In this document: one piece after another, positions 7,768 to 16,700 of the stretch | Position numbering within the stretch: position 1 is the first letter of the stretch | Layout: each line of letters opens with the position of its first letter | Origin: an uncultured Bacteroidota bacterium | Lineage (GTDB): Bacteria; Bacteroidota; Bacteroidia; Chitinophagales; Chitinophagaceae | Assembly (NCBI GenBank): GCA_946479615.1 | Contig: CAMLGR010000051.1 | Location: 1 to 26,933 of the forward strand | Length of the DNA stretch: 26,933 nt | Direction: 5' to 3' | Made by a program: the position numbers and the translations under genes | Notes under the pieces: generated by a model | Databases searched by the model: none | Told to the model about the DNA's origin: nothing | The model's input: only the letters and a program-made list of their open reading frames with translations

Positions 7768-9975
7768 ATGAGATTAGTCAGTAAACCTGCTATAGCCATG
7801 CTATTGCTGTTACTTTCCTTATGCGGAAAAGTAATGGCACAGGATACTACTGCTATATCCGTAAATCAATTCTCGAACAAAGCAGATACAACCGATCGCC
7901 TCCTGCTGTTAAGTCCTGATTCATTGATCACCCGCAAACTGAAACAATTGATTTTTACCAGCGATTCAGGCATGCTCACTTCTTTTATTCCACGCCTGTC
8001 AATACCGGCGGCACCGCCTTCTTCTTCTTTTGTAAAATGGGGAGGAGGATATATAAGTTACAATTGGTCGTTCCGTTCCGGTGAAGATTCCTCTGTTATC
8101 GATAACAATGTTTCCCAGCATTTGATGGCAGGCAGTTTCAATGCTACGATCGCTCAAACGATTCCCGTGCGTGTGACCTGGTTTGAACGGCATACCAATT
8201 CGAAATATTTTAAAGACTACCGTGATATAACAGTAGACCTGGATATGGCGAAGTACCGGCAATTGAAATCACAAAAAGCGCTGAATAACTTAAAAACAAA
8301 ATATCAGGGTATGCGTAATCCGCAGTTGCCGCTGGATATGGCAACAGCGGGATCAAAAGCGGGAAAGTATAAATCGTTTCTCAACGATCCTTTTATACTC
8401 CGGGAACTGATCCGTTCTAAAGAGACCCTGATCCGCAAGGATTTTCCGGACACATCTTCCCGCTATGTGGATTCGCTAACAGCCCATGCCACAAAATTCA
8501 TTGCGCTTTATGATTCCATACGGCAGCGGCAGACCTATTATGCGGGGATAAAAGATTCACTGTCGCGTATTTACCAGCAAACAGAAGCCTATGCCAATAA
8601 AATAGAATCCCTTTTTTCCGGTAAACAACTTTCTGTTGCCGAAACTGAAGAACTGGAAAAGTTATATGGCTCAAACGATCCAGGTATACAGCAACTCCGC
8701 CAGGCTAAAAGCGGTATCAGGAAATTATCGGTGGGCCGCACCTATCCCAATTATAGCAATCTCACGCTGCAAAATGTAAATGTGAACGGGATCAACCTGG
8801 AGTATGCAAGGAATCATTATTATTTCGCTGCAACAGCCGGGTTGGTTGATTTCCGCATCCGTGATTTTTTATACAGTCAGCAGAAACTGCCCCGACAGTA
8901 TGTATATGCTGTACGGGCTGGTTATGGCACCCGCGAATCGGACCATATCATCCTGACGTATTTCCGCGGAAGAAAACAATTGTTTGGCGGCAACCTGCAA
9001 CAACCTTCTACAGGGATACAGGGGATCAGTTTATCAGGACAGTTTTATATCGTAAAAAATATACGCGTCTATGGTGAAGTCGCACAATCCGGAATTCCTT
9101 ATGCCCTGGGTGGTAATAATTCGGATAAGCCCGCTCTTGCTTTAAGCGATCATTCACAACGTGCCTATGCTACCGGTTTTACTGCACAGTTCCCGGGTAC
9201 GCACACATTTGCCGAAGGGTACTACCAGCATTCGGGTTTAAACTATCAAAGTTTTAATAGTTTTCAATACAATGCCGTTGCCAATAGCTGGTCGTTCCGT
9301 ATCGACCAGTCATTCTGGAAACAGCAATTGTTTTTCCAGGCGGCGTTCCGTAAAAATGATTTTATAAATCCACTGGTGCTGCAGCGATACAATGCCAATA
9401 CGGTATTCAAAAGTTTTATGCTCAGCTTCCGTAAATATAACTGGCCCATTGTATCGGCCGGATATATTCCTGCTTCGCAATACACACTCGCCGGCAGCCA
9501 GGTCTATGAAAACCATTACCAGACATTTACGGGGAATATCAGTCACCAGTATCGCCTGGGGGTCATTAGCGGTTCCACGCTGGTCTCTTTCAGTCGTTTT
9601 TATAATGATGACAGCGATAGCGGGTTTGTCTATTATAATTCATCGAACTTTTTTATCGGGCAGACTTTTCTGTTCAACCGGTTTACGGCCAGTGTCAATA
9701 TATCGGGTATGCGCAACGGGCGGCATGATATGGTAGTGATGGAAGAAAATATATCGGCCACTTTTTTTAAAACCATCAACGCAGGTGTTGGTATTAAGAT
9801 CAGTAACCTGAACAAGATGGTCAATAAGATCGGGTTCAATGCAAAAGTGCGGGCCAGCCTGAAAGGAATAGGAGAGCTTAACCTGTGGATGGAGCAGAGT
9901 TATTTGCCGGGATTGCAGCAGGATTTTTATAAGTATCAAATGTTTAATACAGGTCTGATAAGATATTTTAAATAA
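7768..9975 (+). CDS. Predicted outer-membrane beta-barrel protein with a helical middle
   Basis: A 735-aa exported protein that I do not recognise as a named family. It starts with a clear signal peptide (hydrophobic core LLLLLSLCGKVMA, then QD). Residues about 85-150 are beta-rich (WGGGYISYNWSFRSG, then VRVTWFERHTNS). Residues about 155-320 are charged and helical, likely coiled coil. From about 330 to the end there are many alternating, aromatic-rich strands typical of an outer-membrane barrel (for example YYFAATAGLVDFRIRDF and SFRIDQSFWKQQLFFQAAF), closing with NTGLIRYFK. It is the first gene of the right-hand cluster and is separated from the next only by a palindromic element. A role as the membrane anchor or export port for the downstream giant proteins is inferred from position. 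It is much longer than PorP/SprF-type barrels (about 300 aa) and lacks a TonB-dependent plug. Confidence covers the barrel prediction, not a function. Confidence 0.6.
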   Translation: MRLVSKPAIAMLLLLLSLCGKVMAQDTTAISVNQFSNKADTTDRLLLLSPDSLITRKLKQLIFTSDSGMLTSFIPRLSIPAAPPSSSFVKWGGGYISYNWSFRSGEDSSVIDNNVSQHLMAGSFNATIAQTIPVRVTWFERHTNSKYFKDYRDITVDLDMAKYRQLKSQKALNNLKTKYQGMRNPQLPLDMATAGSKAGKYKSFLNDPFILRELIRSKETLIRKDFPDTSSRYVDSLTAHATKFIALYDSIRQRQTYYAGIKDSLSRIYQQTEAYANKIESLFSGKQLSVAETEELEKLYGSNDPGIQQLRQAKSGIRKLSVGRTYPNYSNLTLQNVNVNGINLEYARNHYYFAATAGLVDFRIRDFLYSQQKLPRQYVYAVRAGYGTRESDHIILTYFRGRKQLFGGNLQQPSTGIQGISLSGQFYIVKNIRVYGEVAQSGIPYALGGNNSDKPALALSDHSQRAYATGFTAQFPGTHTFAEGYYQHSGLNYQSFNSFQYNAVANSWSFRIDQSFWKQQLFFQAAFRKNDFINPLVLQRYNANTVFKSFMLSFRKYNWPIVSAGYIPASQYTLAGSQVYENHYQTFTGNISHQYRLGVISGSTLVSFSRFYNDDSDSGFVYYNSSNFFIGQTFLFNRFTASVNISGMRNGRHDMVVMEENISATFFKTINAGVGIKISNLNKMVNKIGFNAKVRASLKGIGELNLWMEQSYLPGLQQDFYKYQMFNTGLIRYFK

Positions 9976-10013
9976 TAAAAACAGCAGGATAATGCATTTA
10001 AAACTTTAGAACA

Positions 10014-10129
10014 ACCTATGTGAAACCTATGTTCCTATGTGCCTATGTGGTGAACCTACGCCATTCGGTTATAGTACTATGACAGCACTGCGTAATTTTT
10101 ATCACATAGGCACATAGGAACATAGGTTT
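10014..10129. repeat. Palindromic element A (tandem CCTATGT heptamers, conserved core)
   Basis: Bases 10023-10049 and 10103-10129 form a perfect 27-bp inverted repeat with a 53-base spacer. The left arm is made of CCTATGT units at 8-base spacing, with one extra unpaired unit at 10015-10021. The spacer contains a 36-base core (10065-10100) centred on the palindrome ATAGTACTAT (10071-10080). The same core occurs in reverse orientation at 21367-21402 with one mismatch. The element lies 38 bases after the barrel gene's stop and 67 bases before the next start. It could act as an mRNA processing or stabilising hairpin, or be a REP/MITE-like element; no T-tract follows it. Confidence 0.92.
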
Positions 10130-10196
10130 CGAATAGGGCATTTCCGGGATTTTAAATGATCTCTCCTTCAAAAAACAGAATAAAGTACAACCAGCT

Positions 10197-12551
10197 ATGC
10201 AAAAGTTAAAATTACAATTCATGATAAAGAGCATTCTTTTACTGTTACTTGTTTTTGTGACAGTGGCGGCAAGCGCCCAGGTACATACACAGATCATTGG
10301 AGACAGTGTCCGTATGCGTAGTAACACCGGTACGACAGAATTGATCCTGGAGAACAGTACGAAAAACGTAAATGGTTTTTTGTATAATAAAGGTGATGGC
10401 AGAACAGAATTCCGGCCGGCCCTGGTGAAGCTCAATGATACCAGTTTTGTATTTGGAGGAGATACGATGCAACTGGCTACTGCCTGGAAGATCACCGGTA
10501 ATAGCGGTACCAGTGCTGCAACCAATTTCCTGGGCACCACCGATAGCACGAATCTTATTATCAGGACAAACAACCTGCAGCGCATGTCTGTCTGGGGTAA
10601 TGGAGTTGTAAATATTGCTGGTGATGATGATACCGCAAGGCCGGCATTCAGGGTCTATCCTAATGGTGACTTTAGTGCATCTACCAATAACGATTATACG
10701 CCTGATCAGAATCTCAAGCGAAACGGGATACGCTTTAATAAAAAACTGGGATTGCTGGAGATAGGGATCAGTAATAATGTGGATACTTCACTTACACTTT
10801 CACAGGACAGCTTTGAAACATCGGGCTTGATTATTAATTCGGACAATCCTAACAAAATCGGATCGGCAATGATATCCACAATTATTGCCGGCGATGGTAC
10901 TGAAATAGAGCCAGGTCATGACTTGAATTGGTCGATCATTGCCGGTGAGCAGCATAGAATATCAGGTAATTTTCTGAAAAGTATGCTCAATGGACATAAC
11001 CAGCGGATAAGTGGTCCTATAAACATGTCTTTTATAACTGGTCTTTCCAACACAATGCATGACACAATGTGGCAATCTATTGTTAACGGCACTACAAACG
11101 AGGATACAGGAGGTACGTCCAACTCGTTAATAAACGGACTTAGCAATAGTTATTCGGGTATTAATCAGTTTATGTCTGGTGTTGGACTTATATCAAGGAG
11201 TTATTCATCTGCTACACTGGGTTCAGCCAACGTCGATTTCACTTCATTGCCACGTATTCCATTTATCAATACAACACCACCGATCTCTGAACTCAAACCT
11301 TACCCATTATTTGTCATTGGTAACAGTAATGCACCTGGCACCAAACGATCGAATGCCCTGACCATGTTATACAGCGGCCGAACGCAGATCAATACCACCG
11401 GTTATGATACCGCGCTCTCGGAATCCGATGTCACCCCCAAAGCAGCATTGGAGATCGTAAGCCATAACAGTGGTATCCTTATTCCCAAACTGACCAATGC
11501 ACAACGCGACAGTATCAAAAGCGGGGATCGCATCAATGGATTATTACTGTACAATACAGACAGCAGCAAGTTCCAGTTCTATAATGGAACCAAATGGAAA
11601 TCGCTTTGCGATAGTTGTACCGGGCCTAATTACGCTATCCAGTCATTACATGACAGTTCCACGATTGTTTTAAACGCAGCCAATAATATCAACAGCACTG
11701 TTACATTAACCGGCAGCAACCGTACTGTTTCTGTCACCAACCCGATCGCTGGTTATACCTATCGTTTAAAAATTGTGCAGGATGGCACCGGAAGCCGTAC
11801 CATTACGGATTGGCCCAGCGGTACGCTATGGCCGTCAGGCACACCTCCTGTATTATCCACTACCGCTTCTTCTATCGACATGGTGAGCCTTTTTTATGAC
11901 GGTACCAATTATTTCGGCGATTATAAATTATTATTCAAAGCTCCTCCTGCAGGACCCAGTATATTAGGCTATGATGCACAAAGCGGTTATGATCCTACTG
12001 TGCATTCTCTCACAAGTGTGCCCGCCGGCACCTTGCTCGTTGTCACAACCTGCGCCGGATCTGCTTCTTCCAATGCAAGCGTGAGCAGTTCGCCTTCACT
12101 TACCTGGACCAAACGCGTGGATGCATCTGCTTCGACAAGCGGTGATGCCGAAATATACACTGCAGTATATACAGCCGGGGGAAATATTACAATAACAAGC
12201 AGTTGGGGTGAACAACCACAAGCCAGTGTATGCTACCAGATCAGCGGACAGGAATCATCCCTTGGCGGAGCGACTGCAACAGGCACTGCTCAAACACCGG
12301 CCAATGTTTCTATTACTACGACAAGAGCCAATAGTTTGATACTGGCTGTTTCGAGCGACTGGAATGCAGTAGTGGCCACGTATAGTTATACCGGATCGCC
12401 GACAGAAACCAATTATGCACCTTATACCGGTGCCGGTACTTTCTATCATTATTATAAACAAGCTGCTTCCGCTACTTCCTATACACTTGGCGTAGCAACA
12501 CCAAGTGGCCAGAAAAGCGGTACCGCCTTACTTGAAATCAGGGGCAATTAA
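10197..12551 (+). CDS. Fibre-like surface protein with beta-roll repeats
   Basis: A 784-aa exported protein. The signal peptide is MQKLKLQFMIKSILLLLLVF...ASAQ; an ATG nine codons in is an equally good start. Residues 246-325 are five exact 16-residue repeats with an S-x-x-x-G-x-x-N pattern, as in left-handed beta-roll heads of YadA-type and tail-fibre proteins. Residues about 416-472 carry AALEIVSHNSGILIPKLTNA and GLLLYNTDSSKFQFYNGTKW, a signature common in fibre-like proteins of Bacteroidota. The last 200 residues (about 585-784) are Ser/Thr/Ala-rich beta strands forming a separate domain. No T9SS C-terminal sorting domain is evident. The next gene starts 16 bases after the stop, so they are cotranscribed. 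A role as a trimeric stalk or adhesin is inferred from the repeat type; the partner is unknown. Confidence 0.72.
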   Translation: MQKLKLQFMIKSILLLLLVFVTVAASAQVHTQIIGDSVRMRSNTGTTELILENSTKNVNGFLYNKGDGRTEFRPALVKLNDTSFVFGGDTMQLATAWKITGNSGTSAATNFLGTTDSTNLIIRTNNLQRMSVWGNGVVNIAGDDDTARPAFRVYPNGDFSASTNNDYTPDQNLKRNGIRFNKKLGLLEIGISNNVDTSLTLSQDSFETSGLIINSDNPNKIGSAMISTIIAGDGTEIEPGHDLNWSIIAGEQHRISGNFLKSMLNGHNQRISGPINMSFITGLSNTMHDTMWQSIVNGTTNEDTGGTSNSLINGLSNSYSGINQFMSGVGLISRSYSSATLGSANVDFTSLPRIPFINTTPPISELKPYPLFVIGNSNAPGTKRSNALTMLYSGRTQINTTGYDTALSESDVTPKAALEIVSHNSGILIPKLTNAQRDSIKSGDRINGLLLYNTDSSKFQFYNGTKWKSLCDSCTGPNYAIQSLHDSSTIVLNAANNINSTVTLTGSNRTVSVTNPIAGYTYRLKIVQDGTGSRTITDWPSGTLWPSGTPPVLSTTASSIDMVSLFYDGTNYFGDYKLLFKAPPAGPSILGYDAQSGYDPTVHSLTSVPAGTLLVVTTCAGSASSNASVSSSPSLTWTKRVDASASTSGDAEIYTAVYTAGGNITITSSWGEQPQASVCYQISGQESSLGGATATGTAQTPANVSITTTRANSLILAVSSDWNAVVATYSYTGSPTETNYAPYTGAGTFYHYYKQAASATSYTLGVATPSGQKSGTALLEIRGN
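10932..11171 (+). repeat. Five tandem 16-residue repeats (48-base units)
   Basis: Within the fibre-like gene, units of exactly 16 codons begin SIIAGEQHRISG, SMLNGHNQRISG, SFITGLSNTMHD, SIVNGTTNEDTG and SLINGLSNSYSG. A diverged unit precedes them (STIIAGDGTEIEPG) and weaker ones follow (to about LGSANVD). The conserved S, hydrophobic, G and N/H positions suggest one beta-roll coil per unit. The DNA units are clearly diverged, so this is old protein-level repetition, not a recent tandem duplication. Confidence 0.78.
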
Positions 12552-12567
12552 TTTTTAAAAGAAGAAT

Positions 12568-13689
12568 ATGAAAAAGATAGTATTCTTTATTCTCCTGCTG
12601 GGTTCCTACCATGGCTTCGGGCAGTTGTCGGTAAACATACTTACACCTCCGGGTGGTATTATGGATAAACAGCAGCTCTGGAATATCATTGCCACCAATA
12701 CAGAAAGCTATGCCTTGTCGGTGCAGGTGCAGGTAACCTTTGCCGAAGCCGCCAGTGGTCAGCCGGTGTTTACGGCCAGTGTTCCTTCTTTGCTGATCAG
12801 TCCTGGTACTACGCAGATCACGCCGGGCAGTATTGGAACGCCCTTATTCAATATCGCCAATCCTGATTACCAGATGGACCCGGGCCCCAATGGATTGCTG
12901 CCGGTAGGAACATTCAATGTGTGTTATAGTTTTCTTATCGACAAGTATAACAAAGTGGTGAGGGAATGCCAGACGATCACGATTCCGCCGCTGGGTCCTT
13001 TACTGTTAATACAACCGGCAAACAGTTCGGAAACCGAAAGTATTCACCCGCTTTTCAGTTGGCTGCCTTTTTCTTCGGGCAAATCATTGAATCATTTACG
13101 TTATGATTTCAGGATCGTGGAAATGCAGGAAGGGCAAACGGCAGCGGATGCCATAAAGGATAACCTGCCGTTATTCAACGCTACTAATCTTTCCAGTGCC
13201 AGCTATTCCTATACAGGTCATGCCATACCACTGGAACCAGGTAAAGATTATGCCTGGCAGGTAATGGCGCTCAACAATCTTACTCTTATTATCAAAAGTG
13301 AAGTGTGGTCTTTCCATACAAAGGAGAATCCAGCGACTGTAGTGCTTCCGAAAGCAGATCCGGTCTTTATCAAACTAAATAAAGAAGGAACCCAGTATGG
13401 CGATGTAGTGTTCTGGGGAAATCTGCGGTTTGATTTTTTTAACGAAACTGCTGACAGGAACTGGAGAATAACTGTTGATGATCTGACAGGTTCCGGTAAC
13501 AGCTCATTTACACTGCCTATGGATAGTATTGTCATTCAACGCGGGCAGAATCTGATCAACTATAATGCTGCCGCCGATAAACGTTTTGCTGATAAACACT
13601 TATACCTGTTGAAAGTGATCGATTCAAAGAATGAAAGCCGGCAATTACGATTTGAATACAGGAGGCCAGGTAAAGCGGGAGGGAAATAG
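12568..13689 (+). CDS. Secreted FN3-like surface protein
   Basis: A 373-aa protein with a signal peptide (MKKIVFFILLLGSYHGFG, then Q). The mature part seems all beta. Residues about 20-140 form a first sandwich (LSVNILTPPGGIMD near its start, VCYSFLIDKYNKVVREC near its end). Residues about 143-253 look like a fibronectin type III-like domain: PLLLIQPANSSETESIHPLF, then SWLPFSSG, a YDFRIVEMQEGQTAADAI segment, and LEPGKDYAWQVMAL. A final beta region follows to the C-terminus (LYLLKVIDSKNESRQLRF). Related sandwich arrangements occur in large TANFOR-like surface proteins of Bacteroidota, but I cannot name the family securely. It sits 16 bases after the fibre-like gene and before the giant SpvB-like gene, so it probably contributes a structural or adaptor part to the same surface assembly. 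Confidence 0.65.
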   Translation: MKKIVFFILLLGSYHGFGQLSVNILTPPGGIMDKQQLWNIIATNTESYALSVQVQVTFAEAASGQPVFTASVPSLLISPGTTQITPGSIGTPLFNIANPDYQMDPGPNGLLPVGTFNVCYSFLIDKYNKVVRECQTITIPPLGPLLLIQPANSSETESIHPLFSWLPFSSGKSLNHLRYDFRIVEMQEGQTAADAIKDNLPLFNATNLSSASYSYTGHAIPLEPGKDYAWQVMALNNLTLIIKSEVWSFHTKENPATVVLPKADPVFIKLNKEGTQYGDVVFWGNLRFDFFNETADRNWRITVDDLTGSGNSSFTLPMDSIVIQRGQNLINYNAAADKRFADKHLYLLKVIDSKNESRQLRFEYRRPGKAGGK

Positions 13690-13692
13690 GAA

Positions 13693-13735
13693 GCAGCCAA
13701 TGGGAAATATGGCCATCCCATTGCCGGCTGCTTTT
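13693..13735 (+). terminator. Strong stem-loop before the giant gene
   Basis: GCAGCCAATGGGA at 13693-13705 pairs with TCCCATT and GGCTGC at 13716-13731, leaving a three-base bulge (GCC) and a 10-base loop. Only four T follow. It lies three bases after the stop of the FN3-like gene. It could be a weak or partial terminator that lowers expression of the giant gene, or an mRNA-stabilising hairpin. Because it reaches to 13735, it also argues against a start codon at 13734 for the next gene. Confidence 0.5.
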
Positions 13736-13766
13736 GAACAATACACCATTAATACAATATTATCGA

Positions 13767-16700
13767 ATGATACTTTTATTTGTCAATAGATACAGGAAGA
13801 GAATAGCTGTTGCGTTCCTGCTTATATTATCGCTGCAGATAACAGCGCCGGCTTTAGCAGCCGATACAGCTACTACCCTGTACAGGTATACCAACTTCTA
13901 CACACCCACCGGGGATGTATCGTTTTTACGACCGCTCCCGGATCATATTAAAATAGAACAGGAAACAGGGTGGCCGGTATTGGCAACTGTTGGTGAATCT
14001 CACAATTTCGCTATTGCCGGCAACGATATTAAGGAAGCTCCGTTGGATATAGACGGGCCTGGTCAACCGGAAATGAAAAGTTTCCAAAGTGTGAACAGCG
14101 ATAATATGGTGGACCTGTTTACCGGGGATTTTTCTTACAGCATTCCTTTGCTCGATGTGGGTGGGTATCCGGTGAACCTGCATTATACCAGTGGGATTAC
14201 TATGGACCAGGAAGCAAGCTGGGTAGGATTGGGATGGAATATTAATCCGGGTTCTGTCAGTCGCAGCATGCGCGGTTTACCAGATGATTTCGACGCCATT
14301 AATGACAGTCTTACCAAAGTGCAACATATCAAACCAAACCGCACTACCGGTGTGACTCTCGAACCAAGTCTTGAAATAATTGGTGCACCCATCAATGTGT
14401 CGGCCACGCTGGGAGTATTCTATAATACATATAATGGCTACGGTTTGGAAACGGGTGTCGGTATCGGGGGTACGGCCAAGACGTCTTTTGGTTCGCTGAC
14501 GGGCAATCTTTCGATCAGCAATAATTCCCAAACCGGCATACGTGTTAATCCATCTATCAGCGCGCAATTCGGAAAAGCCAATGAGCAGGATCGTTTACAG
14601 GGTACGCTCGGAATTTCCACCGGGTATTCCAGCCGTACAGGTATTACCTCTTTGCAGATCAATGGGGGTGTGCAGAATGATAATTGGGGTTGGCAAAAAG
14701 GCGGACAGGTAAATAATGGAGTTAATTACCCGGTTGCCACCATCAATTTTGCGAGACCCGCGTATACTCCTTCTGTGAATATGCCTATTAGTAACAGCGC
14801 TTATTCCTTTACCGGAAAAGTGGGCGATGAAATCTGGGGTACTCATGGTTCGGTTGCCTTTACAGGTTATGTCAACGAACAATCCATTGCCGATGAAGAT
14901 ATCGTGCAAAAGATCCCGGCGGCAGGTTACCTCTATTCTGTCAAAGCAAATGGCCGGGAGAATGTAGTGATGGATTTTAACCGGGAAAAGGATATGGATT
15001 TCAATTATAAAACCACTCCACATATTGCCATCCCTCAATACACCTATGCTGCATTGAGTATATCAGGTGAAGGGATCGGTGGCAGTTTTCGTCCTTATCG
15101 TGGTGATGTGGGTTATATTTTTGATCACAACATTGCGTCCCGCAGCAGCAGCAGCAATGGCTCTGTGGATGTTGGTTTTGGTGTGACGGCACACGGAGGA
15201 CTGGAAATAACAAATATTACTACCAATACCACCAATCATCGCTGGGACCAAAAGAATAATATTGCCTCCAATCTTGCTTTCCGGGATGCCGATACGACTT
15301 ATGAACCCGTTTATTTCAGAAATCCCGGCGAGAAAACGATTAATGCACAGGAATATTACCGTTCTATTGGTGATGATTCCCTTGTGCGTGTAAAATTGTC
15401 CGGTAGCAAGGATCACGTATTTGCCGAAAGCGCCCTGGTAAAATATACTGATGAAGGAAGAATCGATGCGGAAATACCTGTTACAGGACCGCTTGTAAAA
15501 AAAGAGAGGGACAAGCGCACCCAGGTGATTTCTTATCTCACGGCAGAAGATGCTGCCATATTGGGACTGGATAAAAAAATAAGGTCTTATTCCATGAATG
15601 ATACCTTTCCGGGTCAAAGTTGTGCTATTACCTACCGCGAGATGGACAGGGTAGAGGGGATCCGGAAAAAGAATCATATTTCAGAGATATCGGTATTGAA
15701 TTCTGACGGACGGAAATATTATTATGGATTGCCTATTTATAACGCAATCCAGAAAGACGTAACATTTGCGGTTGGTAGCGATACAGAAGACAGTACCGGA
15801 TTAACCAGTTATAGCAAAAACACAGATAATACACCCGGGAATACACAAGGTAAGGATGGTTATTACTCCCGGGAGGAAACACCGGGCTATGCGCATAATT
15901 TTTTATTGACGGCTATTGTATCTCCCGACTATACCGATCTTACAGGCAATGGGGTTTCGGACGATGATCCCGGGGATGCGGTCCGGTTTAATTATACGCA
16001 GGTATTCGGCAAGCAGGACGGTTATTTCCGCTGGCGCACTCCTTTCCAGGATGGCAAGGCCAATTTCAATGAAGGATTAAAAACGAATGATAAAGACAAC
16101 AAGGCCACTTATCTCTATGGGGAAAAAGAAATGTGGTACCTGCATACCATTGAATCAAAAACCATGGTGGCCGTGTTCAATATTAAAAGCGACCGCAGGG
16201 ATGTGCATCCGGTGGCAGATGAGAACGGATCATTAAATAAAGGTCAGTCGGCGTACCGGCTTGATCATATCGATCTGTTCGTGAAAGCAGATCTGGTTAC
16301 CAATAAAACAAATGCACGGCCGGTCAAGACCGTTCACTTCGGTTACAACTATGAATTGTGTAAAAATGCACAGGGCAGTGCAGATACAGGAAAGCTTACC
16401 CTGAAAAGTGTATGGTTTACGTATAATAAAAACAATAAGGGCAAGCTGAATCCTTATACATTTCAATATCATCCGGATAACGATGGCGATCCGCTGACAG
16501 ACTATAACCCTTCTTTCAATTCGAAGAATACAGATCGCTGGGGCAGTTTCAAAAGTAAGAGAGATAATCCGGATAACATGACCAATGCGGATTATCCGTA
16601 TAGTGTTCAGGATAGTTCAAGAGCAGCCAGGAATGCTTCGATGTGGAATCTGACGGATATTATTCTTCCTTCCGGTGGCAAGATGCATATCGAATACGAA

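Noticed and set aside
9392..9736. 114-codon + strand frame within the barrel gene
   Set aside because: It is out of frame inside a continuous 735-aa coding region with clear barrel strands, and has no export signal or motif.
10023..10129. Element A as a CRISPR-like array
   Set aside because: The repeated units are only seven or eight bases, arranged as inverted arms with no unique spacers, so it is a palindrome, not an array.
10014..10129. Element A as an intrinsic terminator
   Set aside because: The stem is strong but the loop is 53 bases and no T-run follows the right arm, so classic termination is not supported.
10043..10585. 180-codon minus-strand open frame across palindrome A
   Set aside because: It overlaps the palindrome and the signal-peptide end of the fibre-like gene, and its residues look like translated repeat and antisense sequence.
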